Shown here: positions 49,262 to 58,382 of the stretch, one piece after another
How positions within the stretch are numbered: position 1 is the first letter of the stretch
Layout of the letters: every line of letters starts with the position of its first letter
From: an uncultured Lachnospiraceae bacterium
Lineage (GTDB): Bacteria > Bacillota > Clostridia > Lachnospirales > Lachnospiraceae
Direction: 5' to 3'
Length of the DNA: 64,000 nucleotides
NCBI GenBank assembly: GCA_910583605.1
Contig: CAJTXN010000007.1
Location: 62,001 to 126,000, forward strand
Notes under the pieces: model-generated
Told to the model about the DNA's origin: nothing
The model's database searches: none
Seen by the model: only the letters and a program-made list of their open reading frames with translations
Made by a program: the position numbers and the translations under genes

Positions 49262-50641
49262 ATGAAGAAACAAAGGGAACATAAGTGGGCATTATCCACA
49301 ACACAGATTATTGTGCTGGGATTTCTGACTGCAATCATAATTGGAGGTTTTTTATTATCACTGCCGGTTTCCTCTGCCGACGGACACAGCGTACCGCTGC
49401 TGGATGCCATGTTTACCTCAACCACATCCGTGTGCGTTACGGGTCTTGTTGTGGCGAATACATATGAACAGTGGAGCCGGTTCGGACAGGCAGTCATATT
49501 GCTGCTAATTCAGTGCGGGGGACTTGGAATCGTAACATTTACCACATCATTTATGCTGATACTGGGAAGAAAGGTTACGCTGCGGGACAGACTTTTGATG
49601 CAGGATGCATACAATTTAAATACACTGACCGGGCTGGTAAAGTTTACGAAAAAGGTAATTTTCGGCACTTTGATTGTGGAAAGTATCGGGGCGGTTCTGT
49701 ATATGTTTACTTTCATACCGGAGTTCGGCTGGAAGGAAGGTATCTGGATATCTGTTTTTAATTCTGTATCTGCCTTTTGCAATGCCGGAATCGATATTAT
49801 CGGTCCAAACAGTCTGGCGCCTTATGTTACCAATGTATCTGTTAATTTAATTACCATGGCACTGATCATACTGGGAGGAATCGGATTTATTGTATGGTGG
49901 GATATTCTGCATATGGCCGGTAAAGTGAAAAGAAAGGAAGTGCCGTCCGGAGCATTTTTTAACAGGCTGTCGCTGCATACCAAGATTGTTCTGACCACTA
50001 CCCTGTGTCTGATCGGAATCGGCGCCCTGCTCATATTTATTCTGGAATTTAATAATCCGGAGACCATTGGAGGATTATCTTTTGGAGATAAGATTATGGC
50101 TTCCGCTTTTGAATCGGTTACTGCCAGAACGGCAGGATTTCTGACGTTTTCGCAAAAAGCAATGCGTGATTCTTCGGCACTGGTCTGTATGATATTGATG
50201 TTTATCGGAGGTTCCCCTGTGGGTACAGCCGGAGGGGTTAAAACTTCTACGTTTGCACTGGTGATCATTGCAGCCATGTCTGCGGTTAAGGGAAGCGAGC
50301 ATGGTACTGCTTTTCGCAGAAGGCTCCATAACCGTACCATGAGAAAAGCGCTGGCGGTGATTCTGATCAGTTTTCTTGTTGTAATGTCGGCGACCATACT
50401 GCTGTCTACATTCTGCGGCGGAGAATTAACCGATGTAATGTTTGAAACTTTCAGTGCCATCGGTACCGCAGGACTGACAAGAGATTATACCGCATCCATG
50501 AATTCCATAGGAAAAATTATTATAATGATATGTATGTATTTAGGACGCGTGGGTCCTATATCCATGGCTATTATATTTGGGTTTAAGAAAAATAAATATG
50601 GTCTGGCGGAATACCCAAGCGAGGATATTACCGTGGGATAA
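49262..50641 (+). CDS. ktrB: Potassium uptake protein, TrkH/KtrB family
   Basis: 459-residue K+ (Na+-coupled) channel-like transporter with four M1-P-M2 repeats. The four selectivity-filter loops are visible: TSTTSVCVTGLVV, SVSAFCNAGIDI, ESVTARTAGFLT and FSAIGTAGLTRD, each with the conserved Gly. The gating loop in the third M2 region contains GGSPVGTAGGVKT. The cytoplasmic partner KtrA is encoded 91 bases downstream. GAGAGGC ribosome site at the ATG. Confidence 0.96.
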   Translation: MKKQREHKWALSTTQIIVLGFLTAIIIGGFLLSLPVSSADGHSVPLLDAMFTSTTSVCVTGLVVANTYEQWSRFGQAVILLLIQCGGLGIVTFTTSFMLILGRKVTLRDRLLMQDAYNLNTLTGLVKFTKKVIFGTLIVESIGAVLYMFTFIPEFGWKEGIWISVFNSVSAFCNAGIDIIGPNSLAPYVTNVSVNLITMALIILGGIGFIVWWDILHMAGKVKRKEVPSGAFFNRLSLHTKIVLTTTLCLIGIGALLIFILEFNNPETIGGLSFGDKIMASAFESVTARTAGFLTFSQKAMRDSSALVCMILMFIGGSPVGTAGGVKTSTFALVIIAAMSAVKGSEHGTAFRRRLHNRTMRKALAVILISFLVVMSATILLSTFCGGELTDVMFETFSAIGTAGLTRDYTASMNSIGKIIIMICMYLGRVGPISMAIIFGFKKNKYGLAEYPSEDITVG

Positions 50642-50732
50642 CCGATTATTATTTCTTGTAGAAACAGATTCGGTTTAAGTTTTGTGTAAATAAAAAATGC
50701 TGCGAAGGGCATTGGAAAGAGGAAGATTATTT

Positions 50733-51383
50733 ATGAAAAAATCATATGCGATTTTAGGACTGGGAAAATTTGGAGAAAGCGTTGCCATTGAACTGGCGCA
50801 GGCAGGGGCAGAAGTGCTTGCGGTGGATAAGGATGAGGAAAAAGTACATGAAGTGGCTTCCTATGTAACCTGTGCGATGAAGGCGGATGTCTGCGATGTG
50901 GAAACCATGGAATCTTTGGGACTGTCCAATATGGACGGAGTCATCGTTGCCATTACAAGTAATCTGGATGCCAGCGTTATGGCCACTATTGTGGCAAAAG
51001 AAGCCGGCGTGCCCTTTATACTGGCAAAGTCGGCAGATCAGATTCATGCTACCGTACTGAAAAAAATAGGTGCGGATAAAGTAATTGTGCCGGAAAAGGA
51101 ATCGGGAATGCGGGTAGCCAGACTTTTACTGGCCGGTAATTTTACCGAATTTATTGAACTGTCAGATAAGGTTCGGATGATAGAGACGGCCGTAAAAGAG
51201 GAATGGATTGGGAAAACCCTGCGGCAGTTAAATCTTCGTCAGAAACAAAACCTGAATGTAGTCTGTGCCAGAAAGGGCGGGGAAATTGTTTTAAATCTGG
51301 ATCCGGATATACCGCTGACCAATGATTATTCCCTGATCGTTATTGTTGATAAGAAAAATATTGCCAGACTGATGGGAAAATAA
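50733..51383 (+). CDS. ktrA: Potassium uptake regulatory subunit KtrA (RCK domain)
   Basis: 216 residues. RCK_N nucleotide-binding domain opens with the Rossmann motif YAILGLGKFGESVAIELAQAG and the acidic end of beta2 (VDKDEEKV); RCK_C domain follows (~135-215, FIELSDKVRMIETAV). Forms the octameric ring that gates KtrB in response to ATP/ADP or c-di-AMP in known systems. The ATG at 50733 has GGAAAGAGGAAG upstream; the frame open from 50697 is too long. Confidence 0.95.
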   Translation: MKKSYAILGLGKFGESVAIELAQAGAEVLAVDKDEEKVHEVASYVTCAMKADVCDVETMESLGLSNMDGVIVAITSNLDASVMATIVAKEAGVPFILAKSADQIHATVLKKIGADKVIVPEKESGMRVARLLLAGNFTEFIELSDKVRMIETAVKEEWIGKTLRQLNLRQKQNLNVVCARKGGEIVLNLDPDIPLTNDYSLIVIVDKKNIARLMGK

Positions 51384-51449
51384 ATATAGGAATATTTGAA
51401 AAAACGGGGAATAATATAATAGAAAGGTTATAAAAAAGGGAGATTTAAT

Positions 51450-53297
51450 ATGTGCGGTTTTGCGGGATTTTTTAATCCGTTTATGGATTTTAGAATGAAT
51501 CAGACGGAAAATGAAAAAATTCTTAATGATATGTGTGCGGCTCTGTATCACCGGGGACCGGATGAAAACGGAAGTCTGCTTGCTAAAAATTATGGACTTG
51601 CACATACGAGACTGGCAATCATAGATTTGGAAAACGGAAGCCAGCCCATGTGTACCGTTTGTGATGATAACAGATATTGCATTGTATATAACGGAGAACT
51701 ATATAATACGGCGGAATTAAGAAAAGATTTGGAACAGAAGGGCAGAAAGTTTCAGACTACCTCGGATACGGAAGTAATTCTGATGGGATATATTGAATAC
51801 GGAATAGATATTCTGAACAAAATGAACGGTATTTTTGCATTCTGCATTGTAGATGAAAAGAAGGGTGAATGTTTTATTGCCAGAGACCAGGTGGGAGTAA
51901 AACCACTGTATTATTCGGTTTATGATGATATTCTTGTGTTTGCATCGGAACCCAAGGGGATCTTTGCTTTTCCGTATATCCAGCCGGACATTGATATGGA
52001 AGGTCTGAATGAGGTACTGAGTCTGGGACCGGCAAAAACCTATGGAAAAGGTGTTTTTAAGAATGTTCATGAAGTCCGGCCGGGATATTTTCTGCGCTAT
52101 GGATATGACGGTATTCGTGAATATCGTTATTGGTCAATAACGGCATATGAGCATGAAGAAAATTATGAAAAGACCGTGGAACATACCAGATTTCTTGTGA
52201 CAGATGCAATTAAGCGGCAGATGGTATCCGACGTACCAATTGCCACGTTTCTGTCCGGGGGCGTGGACAGCAGCATTGTTTCGGCGGTCTGTGCAGCGGA
52301 ACTGAAGAAACAGGGCAAAAAATTAGGTACGTTTTCCTTTGATTTTGTGGATAACAATAAATATTTCGTTGCAAATGCTTTTCAGCCTTCCCAGGATAGA
52401 CCTTTTGTGGACATTATGGTAGATTATATCCGGTCGGAACACCGGTATCTGGAGTGCAATAATGATGATTTATTTGAAAATCTGTTTCGCTCCGTAGATG
52501 TACGGGATATGCCGACGATGGCAGATGTGGATTCTTCCATGCTCTACTTCTGCGGCAGGGTAAAAAATTTTTATAAGGTGGTATTGACCGGGGAATGTGC
52601 CGATGAAATTTTCGGAGGCTATCCGTGGTTTCACAAAGAGGAATGTTTTAAAGCCAAAACATTTCCATGGTCAATGGATATCACGGCGAGGCAGGCGGTG
52701 TTAAAAGACGAGATAATTGCAGAACTTCATATGGAACAGTATATCCGTGAAGCTTATGAAAATACCATACAGGAAACACCAAAACTTCCGGGAGAGGATG
52801 CCCATGAAGCAAGACGCAGGGAAATTTCCTATCTGAATATGAAGTGGTTTATGCAGACGCTGCTGGACCGGATGGACAGAACCAGTATGTATTCCGGTCT
52901 GGAAGCCAGAGTACCGTTTGCGGATATTCGGATCATTAATTATATGTATAATGTACCGTGGAGCATGAAATGCAGGAATCATGTGGAAAAGAGCCTGCTC
53001 CGGGAGGCGGCGGAGGGATTGCTGCCAAACGAAGTACTGTACAGAAAGAAAAGCCCGTATCCGAAAACCTATGACCCGGCATATGAAAAGAAGCTGGCGG
53101 ATGCACTGACGGAAATAATTGAAGATGCATCTTCACCGGTACTGCAACTGGTGGATAAAAAGAAAGTCTATGATTTCATTCATCAGAAGAAAGATTACGG
53201 ACGTCCGTGGTACGGACAGTTAATGGCAGGACCTCAGATGCTGGCGTATCTGTTGCAGATTAATTACTGGATGAAGAAGTACAGATTAAGTATTTAA
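51450..53297 (+). CDS. asnB: Asparagine synthase, glutamine-hydrolysing
   Basis: 615-residue two-domain enzyme. N-terminal class II amidotransferase with catalytic Cys2 (MCGFAGFF) and RLAIIDLENGSQP; C-terminal synthetase with PPi loop FLSGGVDSSI (~residues 265-274), GECADEIFGGYPWF, and RTSMYSGLEARVPFAD. Produces asparagine from aspartate and the amide of glutamine supplied by GlnN. Monocistronic with a strong terminator. Confidence 0.95.
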   Translation: MCGFAGFFNPFMDFRMNQTENEKILNDMCAALYHRGPDENGSLLAKNYGLAHTRLAIIDLENGSQPMCTVCDDNRYCIVYNGELYNTAELRKDLEQKGRKFQTTSDTEVILMGYIEYGIDILNKMNGIFAFCIVDEKKGECFIARDQVGVKPLYYSVYDDILVFASEPKGIFAFPYIQPDIDMEGLNEVLSLGPAKTYGKGVFKNVHEVRPGYFLRYGYDGIREYRYWSITAYEHEENYEKTVEHTRFLVTDAIKRQMVSDVPIATFLSGGVDSSIVSAVCAAELKKQGKKLGTFSFDFVDNNKYFVANAFQPSQDRPFVDIMVDYIRSEHRYLECNNDDLFENLFRSVDVRDMPTMADVDSSMLYFCGRVKNFYKVVLTGECADEIFGGYPWFHKEECFKAKTFPWSMDITARQAVLKDEIIAELHMEQYIREAYENTIQETPKLPGEDAHEARRREISYLNMKWFMQTLLDRMDRTSMYSGLEARVPFADIRIINYMYNVPWSMKCRNHVEKSLLREAAEGLLPNEVLYRKKSPYPKTYDPAYEKKLADALTEIIEDASSPVLQLVDKKKVYDFIHQKKDYGRPWYGQLMAGPQMLAYLLQINYWMKKYRLSI

Positions 53298-53310
53298 TGA
53301 AAAATGGTAA

Positions 53311-53362
53311 AGAAACAGGTGATTGTGGAACATGGGTCTGCAATCACCTGTTTCTGTTTTAT
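53311..53362. terminator. Terminator between asnB and dpaB
   Basis: Fifteen-base perfect stem AGAAACAGGTGATTG / CAATCACCTGTTTCT, with T-rich tail to the right; it lies between convergent genes and may serve both. Confidence 0.9.
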
Positions 53363-53369
53363 AAGATTT

Positions 53370-53957
53370 TCAGAATGGCGAGCGGATAATCGGCTGAATT
53401 TGTTTTCCATCTAATGCCGATTCCAATGCCGGAATGATCAGGTCGGTGTGGGCAATCAGTGAATTTGGTTTCAGTTTGCAGTCGTCCTGTCCGAACGGAA
53501 CGAAATACAGGTTTTTTATATTCATTAAGGAACCGATATTTTTGAAATTCATTCCCAATGCGTCGTTGGTAGAAAGGGAGATCACCACGGGAAGCTGGTT
53601 TCTTAAATGGCCTTTTGCGGCCATTAATACCGGGGTATCGGTAATACCGTTTACCAGTTTTCCCATGGTGTTGCCGGTACATGGTGCGATTAATAAAATA
53701 TCCAGTATTTTTTTGGGACCAAATTTTTCGGCTTCCGCAATAGTATGAATGGCTTTATTTTTTGTAATGCTTTCGATGGCATTTACAAATTCGTCCGCTT
53801 TTCCGAACCGGGTATCTAAGGAATAAGCATTAAATGAAAAAATAGGAATGACATTTACGTCTTCTTCCATCAAATGCATAAGTTCACCTTTTATTTTAGC
53901 GAAAGTACAAAAGGAACCGGTAATTGCAAAACCGATTGTTTTACCAGATAAATTCAT
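53370..53957 (-). CDS. dpaB: Dipicolinate synthase subunit B
   Basis: 195-residue flavoprotein-fold subunit of dipicolinate synthase (SpoVFB): GFAITGSFCTFAKI, PIFSFNAYSLDTRFG, APCTGNTMGKLVNGITDTPVLMAAK-type core and STNDALGMNFKNIG. With DpaA it oxidises dihydrodipicolinate to dipicolinic acid, which fills the spore core as the calcium chelate. Starts 23 bases after dpaA; AGAGG site. Expressed in the mother cell in known sporeformers. Its presence marks the organism as a sporeformer. Confidence 0.95.
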   Translation of the reverse strand: MNLSGKTIGFAITGSFCTFAKIKGELMHLMEEDVNVIPIFSFNAYSLDTRFGKADEFVNAIESITKNKAIHTIAEAEKFGPKKILDILLIAPCTGNTMGKLVNGITDTPVLMAAKGHLRNQLPVVISLSTNDALGMNFKNIGSLMNIKNLYFVPFGQDDCKLKPNSLIAHTDLIIPALESALDGKQIQPIIRSPF

Positions 53958-53980
53958 AGATCCTCTTTTCCGCCATAAGG

Positions 53981-54814
53981 CTATACAATAGAATTATATA
54001 TGATTTTTGCCGAGGTTTTCGGAGAATATTTTCCTGGTAAACCAAGGCAGAGATGGGCATTAATGCCAAGGGATTTACAAGCGTCAAAATCAGTTCCGCC
54101 GGGTTTTGAAGCAATATCAATAATGGTTGTGTCTTTGTGGACATTATTTAATATATTTTCTGTCAATACCAGAGAAGGGATTGTATTGAAAATGAAATCA
54201 TAATCACTCACATTTTTAGAGAGCTGATGAAAATTCATATAGCAATGTCCTGATTCATAAGCAAGGAGCTGCTGTGATTTTTTTCTGGCACAGACAGTCA
54301 CTTTGGCATTCAGGCTTTTCAGCCGGTTTGCAATGGCAGAACCGCATTTTCCATATCCGAGTACAAGACAGCGGCTGGCATGAATATTAATGTCGCTGTG
54401 GGATATGGCTTCTGCAATGGTTCCTTCGGCAGTGGCAATTGAGTTGTTGAGTTCAAATGTATCATCATCCATAAAATCAATAAAAGCCACGCCTTTTTCC
54501 TGGCATTTATTTCGAAATGCTTCATTAAAACAGCCGCCGTAAAGGATATGATGGGAGTTTAACAGGGAAAGCAGTTCGCTGATGTTTATATCGCTTGTGT
54601 TTGAAAAAACAGTTCGTCTATCCTTTGAAAATGGAATAGGAAGAATAAGGATATCGGAATGGTCGATTCGTTCTTTTAATGAGGAATCGTCCGGCATTCC
54701 ACAGACTCCGAATGTATTGATATGATAGCCGTTATTTTCAAATTCTGCAGCAAGGTACCGCTGTCTTAAATCACCGCCGATAATACAGTAACGAAGGTTC
54801 ATCTTATCTTTCAA
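53981..54814 (-). CDS. dpaA: Dipicolinate synthase subunit A
   Basis: 278 residues from the TTG at 54814 (GGGAG ten bases upstream) or 274 from the ATG at 54802. Starts MNLRYCIIGGDLRQRYLAAEF, the SpoVFA beginning. N-terminal dinucleotide-type domain, central CLVLGYGKCGSAIANRLKSL (NAD(P)-binding Rossmann) and TTIIDIASKPGGTDF. Catalytic subunit of dipicolinate formation. The frame open to 54892 runs through the promoter and is rejected. First gene of the dpaA-dpaB operon. Confidence 0.94.
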   Translation of the reverse strand: MKDKMNLRYCIIGGDLRQRYLAAEFENNGYHINTFGVCGMPDDSSLKERIDHSDILILPIPFSKDRRTVFSNTSDINISELLSLLNSHHILYGGCFNEAFRNKCQEKGVAFIDFMDDDTFELNNSIATAEGTIAEAISHSDINIHASRCLVLGYGKCGSAIANRLKSLNAKVTVCARKKSQQLLAYESGHCYMNFHQLSKNVSDYDFIFNTIPSLVLTENILNNVHKDTTIIDIASKPGGTDFDACKSLGINAHLCLGLPGKYSPKTSAKIIYNSIV

Positions 54815-54856
54815 GATAACTTCACTCCCATCAGAAACTAAATCATTTACCATAAT

Positions 54857-54885
54857 AATATATGAATGGGAAAAGAGTTGGTGCT
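54857..54885 (-). promoter_or_regulatory. Candidate sigma-K-type promoter of dpaAB
   Basis: Minus strand CACC (-35) at 54884-54881, 16 bases, then CATATATTA at 54865-54857, which fits the sigma-K consensus AC-N16/17-CATANNNTA. In B. subtilis spoVF is sigma-K dependent, so the match is where it should be. The start would be about 35 bases before the TTG. Confidence 0.6.
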
Positions 54886-54914
54886 TGAACAATATATAAA
54901 ATTAGAATATAATG
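54886..54914 (+). promoter_or_regulatory. Promoter of the 110-residue unknown gene
   Basis: TTGAAC (54886-54891), 17-base spacer, TATAAT (54909-54914). It abuts the divergent sporulation promoter. Confidence 0.75.
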
Positions 54915-54944
54915 TAGGAAATCAAAACAGACCGGAGTGAGATT

Positions 54945-55277
54945 ATGACTTATTTAATTATATATGATGCCGTTCGAAAAAAAGCGGCAACCACACCGCC
55001 CAATATTTTAATCGGAAATGTGGAAATGGCAGCAGGGATTGGAATGGTTATGCATGAGGCGGGAATGGAATTTGATATTTCCGGTATAACGGAGCCGGAA
55101 ATGATAAAAGTACGTTTTGAGGAATATTTGAAGAATATGGATTTGGACAAGCTTTCAGCGGAGTGCAGAATTATTGTGGAGCTGATAGAGCATTATCAGG
55201 TGAAACGGATGGTAAATGAAAAGATGAGGAATTTATTGGATTTGTGCGGGATGAAACAGGCGGACGAGGAAGATTGA
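54945..55277 (+). CDS. Hypothetical protein, 110 residues
   Basis: Not recognised. Soluble, helical, acidic at the end (KQADEED). Reads MTYLIIYDAVRKKAATTPPN, with a hydrophobic Gly/Met-rich helix (MAAGIGMVMHEAGM) and two later charged helices (MIKVRFEEYLKNMDLDKL, CRIIVELIEHYQVKRM). GGAGTGA ribosome site, own promoter and terminator, so it is likely a real gene. Divergent from dpaA. Confidence 0.75.
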   Translation: MTYLIIYDAVRKKAATTPPNILIGNVEMAAGIGMVMHEAGMEFDISGITEPEMIKVRFEEYLKNMDLDKLSAECRIIVELIEHYQVKRMVNEKMRNLLDLCGMKQADEED

Positions 55278-55312
55278 CTAGAATTGTAAACATTACGGTT
55301 ATTTATAAAAGA

Positions 55313-55374
55313 TAAGAGCCGTTTTCTATCACCATGCTTATTTAGGCAGGGGGAGAAAATGGCTCTTTTTTATT
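55313..55374 (+). terminator. Terminator of the 110-residue unknown gene
   Basis: Stem AAGAGCC-G-TTTTCT / AGAAAA-T-GGCTCTT with a 22-base loop, then TTTTTA. Confidence 0.8.
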
Positions 55375-55390
55375 TCAAATAGTTTAAAAA

Positions 55391-56755
55391 TCAGCGTTCA
55401 TTTAATGGTACATAATCAATATGTTTTGCAACGCTCTTGTATGCCGGACGAATAATTTTACCAACATTGATTAACTCTTCAATACGATGAGCACTCCAGC
55501 CGGAAATACGTGCAATGGCAAAAATCGGGGTATACAGTTCCAATGGAAGTCCCAGCATCCGATATACAAAACCGCTGTAGAAATCAATATTGGCGCTGAC
55601 CCCTTTGTAGATTTTACGCTCCTGGGCGATAACTTCCGGCGCCAGCCGTTCCACGATGGAATAGAGTTTGAATTCTTTATCCAGCCCTTTCTCGGCAGAA
55701 AGTTTTTCCACATATCGTTTCAGGACCCGGGCACGAGGATCGGATATGGAATAAACCGCATGACCCATACCATAGATCAGTCCGGCTTTGTCAAAGGCTT
55801 TTTTGTTCAGTAAATCGGACAGGTACTGTCTGATCTCTTCTTCGTCGTTCCAGTCTTTAATCTGTACCATCATATCATCAAACATCTGCATTACTTTTAA
55901 ATTGGCTCCGCCGTGTTTCGGCCCTTTTAAGGAACCAAGGGAAGCTGCGATGGTAGAATATGTATCGGTTCCGGAGGAAGAAACCACATGAGTGGTAAAT
56001 GTGGAATTATTTCCGCCGCCGTGGTCGGCATGGAGTACCAGCGCAATATCCAGAATTCTTGCCTCTAATTCCGTATATTTACTGTCCGGCCGCAACAGAT
56101 GCAGAATATTCTCGGCAGTTGACAGTTCCGGGTTTGGTGAGTGTATAAAAAGGCTCTGTCCGTCATGATAATGTTTATAAGCCTGATATCCGTATACGGA
56201 TAATTGTGGAAATAATGCGATTAACTGCAGACATTGTCTGAGGACGTTTGGTATGGAGACATCATCTGCCGTCTCATCATAGGAATACAGGGTTAAAACA
56301 CTTCTTGCTAGTGTGTTCATCATATCCTGACTTGGTGCTTTCATAATAATATCCCGGACGAAACTGGTAGGCAGGGAACGATAATGTCCCAGTAAGGAGA
56401 TGAAACTCTTAAGTTCTTCCGGTGTGGGAAGTTTGCCGAATAATAAGAGATAAGTGGTTTCTTCAAAGCCAAACCGTTTGTCAGCCACAAAACCGTTTAC
56501 AAGTTCTTCAACATCGATTCCGCGGTAAAAAAGTTTTCCTTCACAAGGTATCATTTCGTTATCTACGGTTATGTAAGAACGTACTTCCGCAATTTCCGTA
56601 AGACCGGTCAGAACTCCTTTACCATTTATATCACGAAGACCACGCTTAACCTCGTATTTTCCATAAAGTGTCGGGTCAATAGAACTGTTTTCTACACATA
56701 ATTGTGAAAGTGCAGTAATTTCAGGTGTAATTTTTGAGTAGTTGTTTTCTGTCAA
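55391..56755 (-). CDS. gltA: Citrate synthase
   Basis: 454-residue citrate (or 2-methylcitrate) synthase: condenses oxaloacetate and acetyl-CoA. Active-site histidines lie in LHADHGGGNNSTF and YGMGHAVYSISDPRA, and the catalytic Asp in ANIDFYSGFVYRMLG; SLKGPKHGGANLKVM is the CoA site region. The N-terminal extension (YSKITPEITALSQLCVEN) is typical of the clostridial group. The start is TTG at 56755 with AAGGGGG upstream. Controlled from a promoter embedded in repeated palindromes. Alternative: (Re)- versus (Si)-type stereochemistry cannot be argued, but the fold is the classic Si family. Confidence 0.95.
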   Translation of the reverse strand: MTENNYSKITPEITALSQLCVENSSIDPTLYGKYEVKRGLRDINGKGVLTGLTEIAEVRSYITVDNEMIPCEGKLFYRGIDVEELVNGFVADKRFGFEETTYLLLFGKLPTPEELKSFISLLGHYRSLPTSFVRDIIMKAPSQDMMNTLARSVLTLYSYDETADDVSIPNVLRQCLQLIALFPQLSVYGYQAYKHYHDGQSLFIHSPNPELSTAENILHLLRPDSKYTELEARILDIALVLHADHGGGNNSTFTTHVVSSSGTDTYSTIAASLGSLKGPKHGGANLKVMQMFDDMMVQIKDWNDEEEIRQYLSDLLNKKAFDKAGLIYGMGHAVYSISDPRARVLKRYVEKLSAEKGLDKEFKLYSIVERLAPEVIAQERKIYKGVSANIDFYSGFVYRMLGLPLELYTPIFAIARISGWSAHRIEELINVGKIIRPAYKSVAKHIDYVPLNER

Positions 56756-56788
56756 TGGAAAACCCCCTTCGCTATAGATATAAAATCA

Positions 56789-56891
56789 GATTTCATTTTA
56801 TCATAAAATGAAATCCGTTTTTTCTATACGGATTTTATTTCACCATAAAATGAAATCGATAATAACGCTTACATTTTACCATAAAAATGCG
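56789..56891. promoter_or_regulatory. Three palindromic elements at the citrate synthase promoter
   Basis: Element 1 (56789-56815): GATTTCATTTTA-TCA-TAAAATGAAATC, perfect. Element 2 (56831-56857): GATTTTATTTCA-CCA-TAAAATGAAATC, imperfect. Element 3 (about 56869-56891): CATTTTA-CCA-TAAAAATG core. Centres are 42 and 36 bases apart, close to whole helical turns. This pattern suggests cooperative binding of a dimeric regulator. Confidence 0.7.
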
Positions 56892-56901
56892 TTTGGAACA
56901 A
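56873..56901 (-). promoter_or_regulatory. Promoter of citrate synthase
   Basis: Minus strand TTGTTC (56901-56896), 17-base spacer, TAAAAT (56878-56873). The -10 falls in palindrome element 3; elements 1 and 2 lie downstream in the leader. Confidence 0.6.
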
Positions 56902-56996
56902 TAGATTTATTTTAAAATAATATTAATAATGTATTGAATAATAGATATTTATATTGCCATGTGATAAAATTAGATTCGGAGTGATTTTCCGGCAGT

Positions 56997-58325
56997 ATGC
57001 CGAAAAGAAATAAAGAAAGGAAGACCCCGGAGCGTTCCGTGGATAAAGACAGACCAATGGATTTATTTGAATATATGAGAGAGACAAACCGTGACAATAC
57101 ATCACCGCTGGCTGCCCGGTTAAGGCCGGAGCGGCTGGAGGAGATAGTGGGTCAGAAGCATATTATTGGGGAAAATACCCTGCTTTACAGGGCAATTAAA
57201 GCGGACAAATTAAGTTCCGTGATTTTTTACGGCCCGCCGGGAACCGGAAAGACTACGCTGGCAAAAGTGATTGCCAATACCACCCATGCGGATTTCAGGC
57301 AGATTAATGCAACCTCTGCCGGCAAGAAGGACATGGAGGAAGTTGTAAATAAAGCGAAGGACAATCTGGGAATGTATGGAAAAAAAACAATTTTATTTGT
57401 GGACGAGATTCACCGGTTTAATAAGGGACAGCAGGATTATCTTCTGCCTTTTGTGGAAGACGGTACGGTAATATTAATCGGCGCAACCACGGAGAATCCT
57501 TATTTTGAGGTCAACAGTGCGCTGATTTCCCGCTCTACCATATTTGAACTGAAAGCATTAACGGAAGAAGATATCCGGACACTTCTGCTCCGGGCGATTC
57601 GGGATGAAGTAAAAGGAATGGGAGCCTATTCGGCGGAAATAGAAGACGAGGCATTGGAGTTTCTGGCCGATGCAGCAAGCGGCGATGCGAGAACCGCACT
57701 GAATGCATTGGAACTGGCCATACTGACCACCCGGCGGTTAAGCGACGGGAAAATTCATATTACCGTTCAGGCAGCACAGGAATGTATTCAAAAAAGAAAT
57801 CTGCGTTATGATAAAAACGGAGATAACCATTATGACACCATATCGGCTTTTATCAAGAGCATGCGCGGCTCGGACCCGGATGCCGCCGTATATTATCTGG
57901 CCAGAATGCTGGAGGCAGGTGAAAGCGTAACGTTTATTGCAAGACGCATTATGATCTGTGCTGCGGAAGACGTGGGACTGGCAGACCCCAAGGCTCTGAC
58001 CGTAGCTGTTTCAGCCGCTCAGGCCGCCCACTGGCTGGGTATGCCGGAGGCCAGAATACCGCTGGCGGAAGCGGCGCTTTATATCGCACGGGCGCCGAAA
58101 GATAATTCGGCCCATGATGCCATAAATGCGGCAATGGACTTTGTAAGAACCCATCCGCCCTATCAGATACCGCCTTATTTAAAAGACAGCCATTATAAAG
58201 GTGCTGCAAAACTGGGGCGCGGGACCGGGTACAAATATCCCCATGATTATGAAGGACATTATGTGGAACAACAGTATCTGCCGGATGAAATCAGGGAGTA
58301 TAAGTTCTTTGTGGAAAACCGCTGA
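56997..58325 (+). CDS. rarA: Replication-associated recombination protein A (RarA/MgsA)
   Basis: 442-residue AAA+ ATPase related to clamp loaders: MDLFEYMRE near residue 21, PLAARLRPERLEEIVGQKHI, Walker A GPPGTGKTT, Walker B LFVDEIHRFNKGQQD, sensor 1 GATTENPYFEVNSALISR, and the C-terminal tetramer domain ending YLPDEIREYKFF. Acts at stalled replication forks. Start is uncertain: ATG at 56997 (site GGAG far upstream), GTG at 57039 (GGAG well placed), or ATG at 57057. Confidence 0.95.
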   Translation: MPKRNKERKTPERSVDKDRPMDLFEYMRETNRDNTSPLAARLRPERLEEIVGQKHIIGENTLLYRAIKADKLSSVIFYGPPGTGKTTLAKVIANTTHADFRQINATSAGKKDMEEVVNKAKDNLGMYGKKTILFVDEIHRFNKGQQDYLLPFVEDGTVILIGATTENPYFEVNSALISRSTIFELKALTEEDIRTLLLRAIRDEVKGMGAYSAEIEDEALEFLADAASGDARTALNALELAILTTRRLSDGKIHITVQAAQECIQKRNLRYDKNGDNHYDTISAFIKSMRGSDPDAAVYYLARMLEAGESVTFIARRIMICAAEDVGLADPKALTVAVSAAQAAHWLGMPEARIPLAEAALYIARAPKDNSAHDAINAAMDFVRTHPPYQIPPYLKDSHYKGAAKLGRGTGYKYPHDYEGHYVEQQYLPDEIREYKFFVENR

Positions 58326-58382
58326 AGAATTTTCATAACAGAGGGGGCGGGATAAAATAAAGTGGAAAGGTGGTAGATTAAT

